NCBI RefSeq assembly: GCF_040054535.1
Contig: NC_090785.1
Coordinates: forward strand, 4,893,501-4,957,500
Length of the DNA: 64,000 bases
Source of the DNA: Antennarius striatus
Taxonomy: Eukaryota; Chordata; Actinopteri; Lophiiformes; Antennariidae
Direction of reading: 5' to 3'
Made by a program: the position numbers and the translations under genes. This document shows positions 47,914 through 62,054 of the stretch, piece by piece. Each line of letters begins with the position of its first letter. Within the stretch, counting starts at the first letter, position 1. The notes under the pieces are model-generated. The model saw only the letters and a program-made list of their open reading frames with translations. It did not search any database and was not told where the DNA came from.

Positions 47914-48049
47914 TGGCGCCACCTACTGGTCGTAGTGGTACTGGTGCGAGAACAACAGCAGTGGGAGAGAGCAGGTTGATCGTCTTAACTGCAGAGTACT
48001 ACTCCGATAACTGGCTCACCAGTACCACTGGGACCAGTAGGGGGCGCCA
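47914..48049. promoter_or_regulatory. Inverted pair of CTCF-type sites
   Basis: Arms of 33 bp (47914-47946 and 48017-48049) are inverted copies with 3 mismatches, 70 bp apart. Each contains a CTCF core: CCAGTAGGTGGCGCC on the minus strand (left) and CCAGTAGGGGGCGCC on the plus strand (right), so the motifs diverge. Confidence 0.7.
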
Positions 48050-49060
48050 TGCAGGAAAAAGACAATGAGGAAATGAACAGAGCGAGCCATCACAGCCAAT
48101 GCAGATACACATTTCAATGTTTTCAGCAATATCTGTTTCCCTCATGTATATCATGCATTAATTGTGTGATGGATATTTAATAATCCAGTTGAGAAATAAA
48201 TCAACAAAAAGTTAAATGATTTGAAAAGTGAAAGACACATCTGAGATTGTCCGGAGTTTCATCTGTCTTGAGAGTTAATATTCCGTGGTCCAATGTTTCA
48301 AAGAGCTGAATATGATAGAAAAACAGATTAAAGTGTAATATATTGATAAAGAGCAAAAAAAATGGAATAGCTGGATGAAATACCTCTACATTGTTCTATA
48401 TTTGCTTGATAATTAATTTGTTCCATAATATAATGTTGCATTCACGGCCCTCAGTAGAGTTTGTCACTCCTAGTGGAGGGCGTTACAGGTCATTTTCTAT
48501 TTCTTTGGTTTCTGACAGGTCACGCCGCCCTGACATCTAATGGTGAAGGACAAAAGGTGACGGTGATGCCAGACTCCAGCGACATCCTCTGCCTCCACCC
48601 TCCACTTCTCTTGACTTTGCCTCTTCGGCGGGTCTGCCGGTGGGGAGCTGTGCAAGTCATCCAGCAGAGAGCTGTGGAAAGATGGTGGTTTCAGGCAGCT
48701 GTCAGCTGCAATAGTTGGCTTGGAGATGAGGGGATCCTCTCAAACTGCAGGGATCAGGGGCCTCACTCCCCCTACCCCCATCCACCGCCACCTCTCTTGA
48801 GTGGGGAGTGGTCTTTCCTCTACTGGGGATTTGGCCCCGGCCGAGCAGCGCCGGGTCCACTCCTCTCACAAGACATAAAAGTTAACAGGTGTTTAACGTC
48901 AGAAGAGTTTTACACAAGAGTCATAGAAATAACTGGAGACAGGCAGCTGGGAGGGGCGGTAGCTTAGAGTCTTAAAGTTTTTACCCCCCCCCCCCTTCTT
49001 TTGCTGAATTGAAAATGTTCTGCAGTTTAAATAATGCAGATTGACTTGTGGCAGCTCAGA
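48050..49060. other. Gap with a GC-richer open frame
   Basis: A plus-strand open frame of 168 codons occupies 48461-48967 (MSLLVEGVTGHFLFLWFLTG...), GC-richer than its flanks. It has no recognised domain and no repeat or splice support, so it is not called as a gene. Confidence 0.3.
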
Positions 49061-49067
49061 TAGAATA

Positions 49068-49258
<191 letters not shown>

Positions 49259-52200
49259 TATGTTATTTTCGCGACCGACATCACCATCCGTTACCCCTCG
49301 ATCCACTAATTCTCATTATTGTAATTATTATTATTTGATTGACTTGTTCACCTTTTTATTGGAAATGATCAGTATTTCTCAAAATTTAAAGAAAATTTTT
49401 TCATCTTGAGTTTTAGCTGTGCTATGACGTAAGCATGCACTGTAGAGCATTTTATACATTGAAATTTGTTTCCTGCTGGAATGTTTTAAAGGATGCTGGG
49501 GGGAAAAAAAGGAGGAGTGCTATAATAATAATTATGATTCTTGGTTTTTTTTTTTCAATGCTGTATTTTGAAGCTGCATCATGCCTCGTAAACGTTTAAA
49601 TTACCATAAATATAAATCGTCGCGATATCGCAGGATTTCATTTTCGCTCGTGGCTCCGGAACGCATTGACCGCGAGTAACGAGGGATTACTATAGATATA
49701 AATAAGTGTGGCACTCTGTGGCAATGAAAGCAATGATGCAGGCGGAAATAACGCAGACATTTGATTTAATGTACATTAAAGAATAAAAACCTCCAAAAAT
49801 CCTCGTGTACGATTGTTTCTCTACAAATCAGTGGATGACTACAGGACACTTCATTAAAGAAGAGCTTTAACGCTCGAAAGAATTAACCTCTAACCTCTGG
49901 CGCACAGAAGTATGTGACAACTTGTCTTCAGGAACCACACGACGCAGCTGCTGTTTTCTGACACCCACTTCACCTGCTGGAAAGAAAAAGGCTCATAATA
50001 AATGAAGAATTTCTAAATGGTCCTTGAAGCCCTCGTAACCACATCTGCTCGTATATGTTCCAAAGTGGAATTTCACATGTGACATGAAAACCACTGGAAA
50101 GGGGTCCGCTTTGAAGGACGCCTTAATATAGGCGTGAGGGCGGGAGAAGAAAGAGAGAGACCTGAGCAGGCAGCAGAAACCCTCCAGACCTCCACAAGCC
50201 CTTCATGATGTGCTTGAGCTGCATGCATCATCTGTTGCGTGCCAGAGCGCAAGCAGAGCCAAAAAAATAAACTATAAATCACGTCTGTGCTATCTACACA
50301 CATTAATTGGACTGTAACAGCACTTGCTCTTGTGTCTGTTGCAGCGCAGCAATTGCTGAGATGCTTTGAATATCTTCCACCAGACAGAGGAGCTTCCCCT
50401 CGGCTCGTCTCTTGGTTCCATTTACTGTACTAAGTGTTCTGTCCCAGGGGGCTCTTCCGCTTAGTGCGCCATCGCATGCAAGGATACTTTTTCTGTTCCA
50501 AAATTAATTTAGAAGACTAAAAGCATACTTAACCATGGTCGTTCCATCCCCCCCCCGTACCTTTCCTGCCACTTTCCAGTGTTGAAGATGATTTAGGGTG
50601 CTATCATGGTGGATCTAATATTTGGTATTTTGGGGAGCATTTACAGAGAATGAGTCTTGGCAGTGTCCTCGCATGTGCGGCTCCATCTGAACCCAATTTG
50701 ACAGTTATTCTCCCCATGAGAAAGGGGTGGGGGTTGGAGAGGGGGTGTATGTATCTATAGCGTGCGGTGAGCCCCCTCCTTTCATACCAACATGCAAGAA
50801 GGGGGGAAAAAAATCCAGACCTGTCATAAACACACCATGGAGAGGAGGGGAAGCAGAGATGTTACCACAGCGACTGGTATGTTGCTGTATCAGGCGGGGT
50901 TTAGGTTAGAAACAAGAGTTTAAAGTTATAAGAAGAGACACCGAAAATGATTTGGGGGCCCGGTGTGTTGAGGTAATGTAGTGGGGTAATATACCATTTA
51001 AGTTTAATTCTTTACTGGAAAGCAGGAGGGAATTTCACCCTTGTGTTCAATTGGAGGAGGGCAGACAAAAAGTCTGAGTATATTAAGAAGTTGTGTCACT
51101 GTAGATAGAAAAATAAGATGAATTTTTACCTCCTTCCCGGCACTGCTATTATGGGGTGAACGTCTCATCTTTCCAGATTATGAAAGCAGGTTTTCGTCCT
51201 CGCCAGCAGAGGGAGCCCTCCTGTCCACGGACCACAGACCAGGTACACAGACCTGTATCAAACTGATTGATCCGATTGGTTGTTGTTGTTTGTATCATTG
51301 TGAAGTTAGTAAGTAAGGACAAGAACAAGAACAAGACATCTTCAGACACCGCTATTAGCAATAGCTCTTCTATTTTCACACATTTTTATGGACTAAATAA
51401 GAAAGAATAACCCCCAAAAAAGGCAATTTTGTTGCTGACTTACATTTTGTATGCCATCCCAAACATAAATGACACATGTTTTCGCATCACAACATTTGAA
51501 CATCTTAACAAATCTAAATCGCATTTTACTTGCAAAACATGCGCGCAAAATTCACTTGCGCTTTAAATTGTGATGGAATATTTTGATTGTGTGGTATTGG
51601 TACTTAATGTGAATTTCCTGTTCTTCCTGTTTGTTTGGCGTTTTTTTTGTTTGTTTGTTTGTTTTTTACACTTTTTCTTGGTTTCAAATCAGATTATGCC
51701 TCTAAAATCCTCAAGAAGAATCTTTTACTCTTTATACGTATTTTATTGTCCAATCCATTCAATGAAGCTGCTATTTAATAAATAAATAAGAAACTTAAGC
51801 TAACTTTATTTAGAATTCTTTCAAGTCAGTTTTTTTTTTTTTTGCAGTACAGGAATTTTCTACTTTCCGCTTCCGGATTTTCTATTCAAATTGGAAACAT
51901 TTTTCAAAAATGTATGCAAATGGTTAAATACAATTCGGATCGCTCCAATGATCATCCAAAACACCACAAACCAGCTGAGCATCTATTTTAAATACCCCAT
52001 GCAGTTGTCTGAATGAAAACCAAGCAGCCATCGGCGCTGCTGTTTACATTTCCTGCCACTTACAGCTACTTACTGCTTCTTACTCCACCTCGCAGTGTGG
52101 TTACCAAAACACAGAGCAACCCGTGGAGCTCTGCTCCACATCACATTGATAGGCGCACACTGACTCACTTTGTTAGAGAATTGGCAGACTCTTATTTATT

Positions 52201-54840
52201 TTCTTTTTTTTTTTTCCCCCCAAGATGAAGTCATACGTGTGTTTACGGGATTGTTTGGTACAATAGAAAACCGTACGTTATGATTAAAATGCCAGGAAGG
52301 CACAGAAAAAGAAAGTTCCACAAGATAAACCAAATATATTCATTGTGCTTGTGTGTTGGCCTTCAGTGGAGGTTCTAACAGAACAAGGGCAGGGTGTGTG
52401 AAAATATCCAGATGTGTCGGCGGTTTGTGCGTTTTCCTTCTCCCAGTTGTGTTTTCGTTGCTCGTAGTGACAAACTTTTATCCTCAAGGTCACATCCAGC
52501 CCTGACGCCACATGATTTCATTTCACACAGCAGGAATAGTGTTTCTAAGAGATTTACTTAAATATTTGTAAAGGATGCATCAGTGTTTGTGGGCAAAATG
52601 ACTTATTAAATCATTGCAATGTTGTTTTATATAAAAGGATATTAGAAAAACAGACTCTACCGCTGCAGACAGAAATTTAAAATGTTTTCCGAGCAGATCC
52701 CAAAGACGCAGGAGTCAAAAGTCAGGCTGCAGAGGTCTGTCCAACGGCCACTAGATGGTATAATGTATGCATGCAAAGGTTTTGCACAAGGTGTCAGCTG
52801 TACCGAAGTCCATTGAGGGTTGTGCCAAAGTTAGTTTTATCTAATGCAATAATCGAATATCGATTATTTAACATATCACGTTTCTATTGTTCAAATATGA
52901 CGAATCTGTCGACACGACAGGTACAAATGGAATATAGTCTATGAAAAATACATTTTTATTTCAAGGGTTGATATTAAAAAAAATGTTTTGATCCTCATTC
53001 TTATATTTAAAAGCCATTTTTAGATCAAGCCCCAACCAAGAAATTAATTATGCACTGAAATCAAAATAAAATAAAACGTATATAATTCATATTGAAATCA
53101 GGGAATAATTCGTCTTTTGCGCGTTCCGTTAGGTTTTATTGGAGGCAGAAAATCAACCACAAACCAAAAGGACAAATAACCATCAAGGTGGTTCTAGAAT
53201 TAAAAACCAGTTTCTTTCTTTTCTGCAGGATGCTGCTGTCAGAGTCGTCAAACTCCGTTCGGACTGACTGAGCTTTGCGCTTTCGATCTTCATGTTGTCT
53301 TCATATCAGTTGCGTTAAAAAAATTAAAGTAAACAAACAAACAAACAAACAACAACAATAAACAAACAAACAACAAAGTGATAGGGGGTCTGCAATAAAG
53401 TGATTATTGATGTATTATCTTATAATCATAGCCTTATAATCATTATTATGGCGCTTTCAATTCACGATTTAATGCTTCCTTTTGTCAAACAATATGTTTT
53501 TAAAGACGCACAGCTTAATCGATAATGGTACTTTATTTTATAATAACCACTTGATCAATTTCATTTGATACCTATTCAATATATCCAGGAAAAACAGAAC
53601 CTGGATATTCACGACAGAAACCAAATGGTTTGCTGGCCCATCAAATATGAAGATATTCACGCACAAAAGCCAGCCTATTAAAACAAGCTGGTAATCAGAG
53701 AATGGTCAATTAACTAATACCTGCTTTACAACAATGAAATATTCTCTTGTGCTCGCTTTACAATGAAAATGCTAATTCTTTGTTAGTTTCCGAAATAAAA
53801 CAAATATTTTTTATTTTTTATTTTTATTGATTAGGCCTAAATGAACACAGTTTGCAGAAGGTGAGATCTGAAGGTGAGTAATCTGCTGCGTTGACCGGCG
53901 ACGTTGGAACAGGAGAGGTCACGATCCGGACACGCAGGGACAAACGTGTTTCCGTGTATTAACGCAGACAAGGGGTTCAACAGGTCATATTGATAAAATA
54001 TTGTGCGTAATAAACCCTTGTGCGCAAAGTGTCTAACACCTCTAGAGCCTCAAACAGAGAATCTGCTTCAAAACGAAACAAGTTTTCCGTTTTACGCAGC
54101 AAAAATACCAATTTGAGAATTAATTTATATTCTTTCATGACGCGTGAATTCTCTTAATTAAACAACACAGCTTGACCTTACGCGGTTTAGAAATGTTCAG
54201 GAACAGACGTCAGTGTTTGTGAGAAGCTGACGCTCCCGTTTCTCCATTAATAAAACACTTAAAGCAAATAAAGTCAGCGGTCGGTGCGTAAATCTGATCC
54301 ACGCACGAGTTGAGGCCTACCTGGTCGTGCCGTGACGGCGAGCCGTGGATGCCAAAGGTGTGACAAAATGAGGACGTTTGAAGAGTTTATGAAACGTATC
54401 GATATCAACCTTCAGGTTTCCAGAATGTCACCGAGGACAGGTGACAGATGGCGTCCTGTAAGACGCGTTTGGGCGCTGAGGGGTTAAGTTTTGATAAGAG
54501 CGCTGCTCCGACAAACTTAGTCCTGGTGCTGCATTCAAGTAATATGAGGAAAATCATAAATAAGCTTCCCATTTATATTTTGATCAGTTTTGCTTCTTAA
54601 ATCTGCTCTCATCTGATCTCAGACTAACCCGCCTTTCTTGGTGTTGTCTGCTGTTTTTCATGCATGCATGATTTTAAATATTTACAACCACGGGATGTTG
54701 AGGCACCACTTTTATCCCACACCACTGATCAGAACGACTAATTACCGTTGATTCATTGACCAAGCAGAGATGCATCCATTGGCCTGTTTCAGGATTTTTT
54801 TTGTGTTTCAAATAAAATTACTTAGCTGCAGCATGGATTT
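49259..54840. other. Gene-poor region upstream of nkx3-2
   Basis: 5.6 kb without a recognised gene. Contains small simple repeats (GTTT units at 51648-51665, ACAA units at 53330-53375) and stretches of even composition, such as 50060-50480, that could be regulatory. No transposon was recognised. Confidence 0.4.
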
Positions 54841-54904
54841 CAGTTTAATCCACTTTTAAACACCTCGACCAACCCTTTCTTGAACTTTATCCCGTGAAGT
54901 TGGA

Positions 54905-55279
54905 GGCGGCGTGACGTCATTTACAGTGACCAATCCTGAAATGACTTTCCTCCTCTCTAGACCAATAGTAGCGGACGAGGAGTGCCTGTCAGTCACAGGT
55001 GAGGTGGATGTTAAAAAAATATTGGGTGAAAAGGGCCAGAGAGTGGAGTGCGGCCGCGCTGATGGCAGAGCTATGCGGAGGAGAAACATCGCGCTTGCGG
55101 ATATAGCAGAAAGTTTCCAGGGCTTCTCCCGCGGGGATGCGAGCACGAACTGTGGGGGAAAGTTAAGCGACGATCAGCGCTCCACGGAGGGGAGTAGCCT
55201 AAAATGTGGATGAACTGATATTTCCTCCTCTATCTGGCTCGTTTAATTACTCAACTAGAAGAGCTGCGGGTTTCTGAAG
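54905..55279 (+). promoter_or_regulatory. nkx3-2 proximal promoter and 5' UTR
   Basis: A full cyclic-AMP response element TGACGTCA lies at 54912-54919. CCAAT boxes follow in GACCAATCC (about 54930) and GACCAATAG (about 54960). GC-rich sequence continues to the start codon at 55280. The transcription start was not determined. Confidence 0.5.
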
Positions 55280-56808
55280 ATGGCCGTTCGTGGCAACTCC
55301 CTGATGCCTTTCTCAATCCAGGCCATCCTGAACAAAAAGGACGACAGTCGACACTTAACAGATTTGGACATGTGCTTCTCCAAGACGGCTTGCTGGAAAA
55401 TATTTGGTGAAATGAATGGCGGGTCTCGGGGAGATGATGGTGAGTCTTGTGAGCCGACGGAACAGAAAAACTACGACTCGGACTCGGGACTAAGCGATGA
55501 CAACGACAGCAAGACGGCGGCAGTGTGCAAATCAGAGAAAGACGGAGACCCCGCGTCGGATGGACCGGAGGAAAGTTTGCAAGAGACGGACCACGAGTCT
55601 GCAAACGCGGAAAACGCAAAGAGTGACAGCGAGCCTAACAACGCGACGGGTAGGTAAACACAACCAAAAGAAAGTGTGGCGCTTTTTTTTAATTTTATTT
55701 GAACAGAACAATAACGACACGATGCAGTTTGTGGCTTTAAAACTGACAGGATTGATTTAAAAGCGCACTCACTTTTAGTACTACACTTTAATATTGCTGG
55801 CCTAGTTTTTAAGAATCGGTTTAGGGTTAAGACTGTGTTACTAACTACAGCTGTCCTTTTTGAAAAAAAAAAAAGCCCTGCACACTTTTACGCATGACTT
55901 GTCCTAGTTTTACGCACACCTTTTAATAGATAATCTCGATCATATAAATATCCGAATCTGTTATGAATCACGAGAGGTTACAGTATCTCTGAAAAGATCC
56001 GAATTCATTTTAGACAAAACATGAAAATTAAAAAGAAAAAAAAAAAACAACAACTGGGGGAAAACTAAAATATATTTTAAGGAACTAAAACTTCTGCATT
56101 TAGGCCCGTGTGGAAGTGTGATGAGACGTTATATCACTTTCAGAACTATAAAAACCTGAGGGAAATACGTGCCAAGTCCTTTCTGAACATGAAAATGAGA
56201 AACACGGTTTTATGGGAGCGCGCACAATTCTTGCAGTTTTATATAATCGGGTTTGATGTAATTGGTCACATCTACCTATAGCTGCGCCAAACTCAATGGA
56301 GATCATCACGTGAACTGTAGTAAAATAACACACTTGTACAGGAACGCGTAGTCATGTTTCATCTTCGTGTCTCCTGCTCTCAGACTCCAGCACCCTGGAT
56401 GAGAAGAACCAGGATCAACCTAAACAGCGCAAAAAGCGCTCCAGGGCGGCCTTTTCTCACGCCCAAGTCTTCGAGTTGGAGCGTCGCTTCAACCACCAGC
56501 GGTACCTGTCCGGACCGGAGCGGGCGGACCTGGCGGCCTCCCTGAAACTCACAGAGACTCAGGTCAAGATCTGGTTCCAGAACCGCCGGTACAAGACGAA
56601 ACGCCGTCAGATGGCTGCCGACCTGATGGCGTCGACCCCGGCTGCCAAGAAGGTGGCGGTAAAAGTTTTGGTGCGTGACGACCAGAGACAGTACAGCCCG
56701 GGAGAGATCCTCCGGCCCCCGCTGCTCTCCCTGCAGCCGTCCTATTATTACCCTTACGCTTACTGCCTCCCTGCATGGACACTCTCTGCTTGCGCGGGGA
56801 ACCAGTGA
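55280..56808 (+). CDS. nkx3-2: Homeobox protein Nkx-3.2 (Bapx1)
   Basis: NK-class homeodomain transcription repressor of axial skeleton, middle-ear/jaw-joint and visceral development. Two exons, 55280-55649 and 56384-56808, joined in phase 1, give 264 aa. Residues 9-20 form the TN/EH1 repressor motif ([12 protein letters not shown]), which recruits Groucho. An acidic serine-rich linker follows. The homeodomain runs from [20 protein letters not shown] to [14 protein letters not shown], with Y after NRR as in NK genes. The conserved NK3 C-terminal region reads [20 protein letters not shown] to CLPAW. The bod1l1-nkx3-2-rab28 order is ancestral for jawed vertebrates. Confidence 0.97.
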
Positions 56809-59800
56809 TAACCCGGTGACTGTATTTATTCATTTTTGTTCTATTACTCTTCTCCCAGGAAAACAAACTAACTATAGACCAACATATCTTTTTTTTTTCT
56901 GACAAGAGGAGGGGACCTGGGGGGACTGTAAACACCTCAGCATCTCCGACTGAATTGACTCATGGTATTGTCCAGGGACGCCCTGAAGTTCACAAACGTT
57001 TTTTTTTCTTGGCTCCACATCCTCAAGTACTCAAAACGACTCTTTGTGTCACGTAGAAAGATTTTGCCGTCGGGGAACCCTGTTGAAGACGTTTCTCACA
57101 ATTTAGACAAAAAAAAAAAAAAATCAGAATTGTCTGAATCCTTTATCGGAGAGAAACTGTTCCAGCGTATAAAATGTCAGTATATTTGAGGAGTATAACA
57201 CAGTTACATTGAAAAAAAATAGTATTCTCCTTACCCTGGAGCCCCTCGAGGACCTCTGACGCCCCCCACCTTGAGAACTGGCGGCCCAAGACTGAAAATG
57301 TCACCTTATATGATGGTTTATATTTTACATGCGCCTTCCTACCTCTGCAGTGATTGGAAATAGACATAGTCCATTGACTTTTCACATAAAAGTCTCTGTT
57401 ACAGGTTGTATTTTTTTTTTTCTTGCTGTGTTTGTAAAGGTAAGACATATGAGCACTTTGGAGAATATTCGTGACGTTATTTCGATGTAAGAAAACATTG
57501 CAGTGTGGGAATGTGCTGGTGAGACGGAGAAGAGGCGGTTTATTGTGTTCTTGACCCGAAAAGGGATCGTGTGGTAGGAGGCAGGCGCAAACAGACCAAC
57601 CAGTTCAAATGTATAAGGGATATATGTGTTAAATGACTGTTTAGATCGAAAAAGCATTAAAAGATATCAGGCATTACATCATTTGGAGACAATTTTATTT
57701 TTGAAAGAAATATTGGGGAAGATATGTCTTTCTATTTTGATACTAATGCAGCGACTTTTACTCAACTTTTTTGGTTGAGTACTTTCTTTTTACATTGAAT
57801 GATTTAAATATTTTAACGCTGGATTTAAACGGTATTCTTTAAAAACGGTTTAATCAGAAAGGCTTCTCAAAGTTTAAATAAAAGAATAAAATGAAATCGG
57901 CACATAAATGACACTGTAAACACAGCTTTTAGGAAGCGAACACAAATTAAATCCTAATAAATCAGGAATTGACAAATACGCAACGAGTCATAAAATCGCT
58001 TACACAAACTTTCATTTTGTAATCAGCATTTTTTTCCTCGCTTTTCGTGCGTATTGTGAAATTATATTGTAAAACGTTGAAAAAGGCGTTTCCCCAAAGA
58101 TCTGGACTCATTGTGCTCGTGCTTTGCGCCCTTAGGTGTCATCTGGGCCACTATGACACCTTCCCAAAAACACCTGTCAAACGATGATGAATAGCTCCGT
58201 GATTCCTGGACAGGGTAAACTGACAGCTACCTTTAGGGCTGCACGTCAACGCGATGAGAGGAGTATTCCGGGGTTAAGGAGGCTCATGTCACTGTGGTAA
58301 AAGAACACACACTGTGGGCTAGTGTCTTTTATCTCAAACAGGGACAATACTTCTTCCTAATTGTAGGCTTATTACTGGAATTAAAGTATTACTGGAATAC
58401 TTTCATGTGTTACCCCGTAACCAGTAAGACCCTGACTGGGTCAGCAGGGAGCTGCCGTGTGTGCACATCATCCATCCGTCTTCGCTTTGTAAATCCAGAT
58501 TGTGGGATACATTTTTAAAACTCGGAAATAAACTTGTGTTAATGTGTTTTTAGTTTTAATGGCGACTGACGGATCAGACTTGAGATTGAGTAACCAGAAA
58601 GAAATACTTTTACAGAATCACGAGTTTTCCAGAACGAGTCACATCTGGAATTTGAAGGGTTGACATCGCGCTTTTACGCACAGCACACTGGAGCCTATAA
58701 TCCTTTTTTGTTTATTTAGGTACATGCGGGAGGTTGGTTGATCAGTGCCCTATATGCACACTTGATAAAAAACACCCTTCCTACTTAGGAATGGCGCCTG
58801 GGCTTATATAAATCTGATCTGGGATGCAGGTATACGCGGCACTCCTGACCATCTCCAGAGCTATGGATGCTCCCCATTGGCTGTTCCGGTTCTTAAAGGG
58901 CTTGGAGGGACAATAAGGAGTGGCCACATAATTCCTTTTCATACCTGCATATGAGATATCTGATATAGAGGGATATATCGCGGCTTTTTCCCCCTTTCAT
59001 CCTGCGATGTTGACATGAAAACACCCTCATCAGTGTGCATCAAGCCTATTTCAGGTTTCCCTGTTTTGTTTTCTCCCTAAAATGAGCTTAAACCGTGGGA
59101 ATTATAGACTTATTGTCAATGACGCTTTAACAGCGAGACCTGCTGACTTTCTTTTGAAGAAAAAATAAATAAATCTTGATTTAGGAAGGAAGTCGGCCTG
59201 CCCCATGTATCTTATTTCCGCTTCCAAATCTAAATCGCACGTTACGCACCAAAATCAAGTTGACGCGTAAAAATGTTTAGTTTTTTTTTCTTTCTACTGG
59301 ACCAGTACAGAGTTCGGAAATTATTTCCTGCAATATTTCTTTTTTTCACAAAAGAAATTCTGTTCATCTTCACAACCGACTCCTTATTCACTACAGTATT
59401 TGTATTTATGGTCGGAATAAGACGGGGCCAATATATTCTCGCCCAGATTGTTTGAAATCACTCAGTTGCTCTTTGCATGTGGAACGATTGCTTTTGATTT
59501 GCAGTTGTCTCCATTTGTTGTTGATAGTAGAAAATCAGGATTCATATAAAAATGTTTTATCGTCTATGGAGTGGGTTTGCGCTCCAGTAAACTGAGCTGA
59601 AGGCTCTTTATTATAATAGCAGCAGGGAGACCGATTTTCGAGCAGGAGGGCTGCTGTGGAGCACCGGGGGCCTTTTTTTTTTAACCACACAGGTTGTGTG
59701 CGCCTTTTTCTTGCGACCACAGAGAAAATCATCCTTTGTTAGAAAAATAACGCGGATGCCTACTTTGAATGACACAGCAGGGCCGCTTAACCGCAATATT

Positions 59801-60400
59801 ACTTTGAAAAACATCAATTTGGTCACATGGGTTTGATTGTTTACATATTTCTCAATGAATTTCTGTTGACAAACTGTGGTTATAACTAGATTTAACAGTG
59901 ATGTCTATATGACAAAACTAAGTTTAAAATCTCAGCCAGCCACGAGGTCTTTCTGATGTTTGAGCCCACAAAAAAAATAATCTTGCCTTGTTATTTGAAA
60001 TATACCATTTTATTTCAGACATAGGTTTCATCAACCGGTTGAATACAAAAAGTAACTATACAGAATGTCAAAATAAAAGAAAAAAATTATCTAAACTTAG
60101 GTATACGCAATTGTTTCACCAGGCTGTAGAAGTTGTTTGACTTATTTTGCACCACATTTTTCAAATTGTACCTGCTGAATAGTTCTTCACAGCCCTTTCA
60201 GCCTCCAGACCTCTTTGCATAAATGTGATACATCAATATTTAAAGGAAGAAAGCTGTGCAAAGTGAAATAAACAAGAAGGCTGCAGTCAAACATCTGCAG
60301 CGACATTAAATGTTTCTATGTCTTATTGATCGTTTTACAATAAACACATGGAATCGTCCATCAAATCATCTCAATAGATGAATATTCTCGTTGCGTTTTT
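56809..60400. other. nkx3-2 3' UTR and downstream gap
   Basis: A 3' UTR is followed by AT-rich sequence. At 58790-58960 is a block with TTATATAAATC, CCCCATTGGCTG and CCACATAATTCC (CArG-like), possibly regulatory but unsupported. No repeat or gene recognised. Confidence 0.35.
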
Positions 60401-60419
60401 GTGGAGAAAGTGAAACTGA

Positions 60420-60765
60420 AACCCAGTTATTGTCCGGGAAAATTCCCTCTTCCATCAGTGATTTAATTCAAGGGCTAATCCGTTTATTCCCTGGATCGCA
60501 AACAATCTGCACCAGAGCGTGAAGCCGCTGGACAAACTGGCGAAATGAAAAAAAGCTTATTGACAGATATTATTTCAGCTGTCAGCTTGACCTTGATCAT
60601 TTCAGACTAAAAAACAATTATAGGAAATTTTCTATTGGGAAGCTGTCAATCACACCCTCATCTGGTATATGCCTTCCTGACAGCCACTGCCACCTGCTTC
60701 AAAGTGGCCCAGGTGCAAATTCCTGTTCCTCCCTCATGTTACAGTGACATCCTTCTCCTGCAGTG
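60420..60765. promoter_or_regulatory. Candidate conserved non-coding element near nkx3-2
   Basis: An even-composition block in AT-rich surroundings, dense in developmental factor words: CAGCTGTCAG, TTGACAG, CTGTCAATCA (TALE/PBX-like), AACAATTATAGG and CACCTGC/CAGGTG E-boxes. It reads like a vertebrate enhancer. Conservation could not be checked. Confidence 0.4.
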
Positions 60766-62040
60766 AAAAGCAAAAGCGTGAAAGACGAGGACTAATTCAA
60801 CCTTTCGTCGTTGCTCAGCACATCTTGAGAAATATTAGAGAACACATAAAAGGATGAAGTAAAACTGTAATCAGATTAAATTAAAAAAGCCCTTACACCA
60901 TTACCAAATATAATACAGAAAAAGATGTCTAAATTTAAAAAAAAAAATTATCCTACTTTTAAAAACTGCTCAACATCTCACTAAATCTAGCATACAGCTC
61001 AGGCAGTTCAGAATATGGTGTACAGTGTTCTATTTTTCCATATTCTTTTCTGCAGGTTTAATTTTTTCTGACAGCAAAATCATTGTATAAAATTACTTTT
61101 TCACATATTTCTCAAATATCTTTATTAGAGAAGAATATAAATGTAGTTTAAAGTCACTGTCATAAAATTTAAATGATGTAACTTTTTCCCCTGCATTTTT
61201 AATTTCATTTCATACTACAGGCTGTTGTTCTTCACATATATTTCAAAAGATTCCTTTCAGAGTGCTGCATGGTTTTATCTTTTGTTTTTCTGGACTGCCA
61301 ATTTTAAAAACAAGCATTCATACCCATTGAAGGAAGAACGAATGCAAAGGTGAAAGCTGTTTAATGCATCTGCATAAAACTATATTCAGATGTCTTGAAC
61401 AATTATCACCTTGAATGAATTCCAACTTTTTAGCTACAGTTTCTGCAAGCAGGATAACAATTCGTTTCTACTTCTACCAAGAATTGAGAATTGAACCAAC
61501 TTTGAATAATTTATAGATACGCCAGGGAGTTTTAAAGTGCTCTGTTTTGTATCTTTGCCCAAGAATGAAGTAAAATTTGCCAATAATGTCATATTCTTAT
61601 TGGTCGGGGATACAATTTGTGCTTCTGGAAGATAAATCATCAGCATACAGATAAATTAAAAATTATTTTCAGGGTAATAAAATGTTTTTCTGCCAATATC
61701 CTAATATGGTAATATTGTATTGAATCAGTTTGTTTGTGTGTTTGTGGAAGAAATGTATTACCGCTAATATAAAAGATAATTCCAGATGGTACACTGAAAA
61801 TATTTGCAGACACACTGTATGAGAATATGTGTGTGAGAGAATGGAAGGAGTTAAAACAGATTGAAAAGATTACAATAATTTACAGTCTAGATCCTTTATA
61901 TAAGACGCAGTGTCATTCTCCTTTTTAACAAAACTTCATTACTTTGTAGAACATGACAGTCAATCAATTAATCTATCCACAAACTCAATCATAAACATAC
62001 AGTAAATTAACACCCTCACACAGCAACAGTCAAAACTAAA
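60766..62040. other. AT-rich intergenic sequence
   Basis: No gene, repeat family or structured element recognised. Confidence 0.4.
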
Positions 62041-62054
62041 CATTAGTTTATGTT

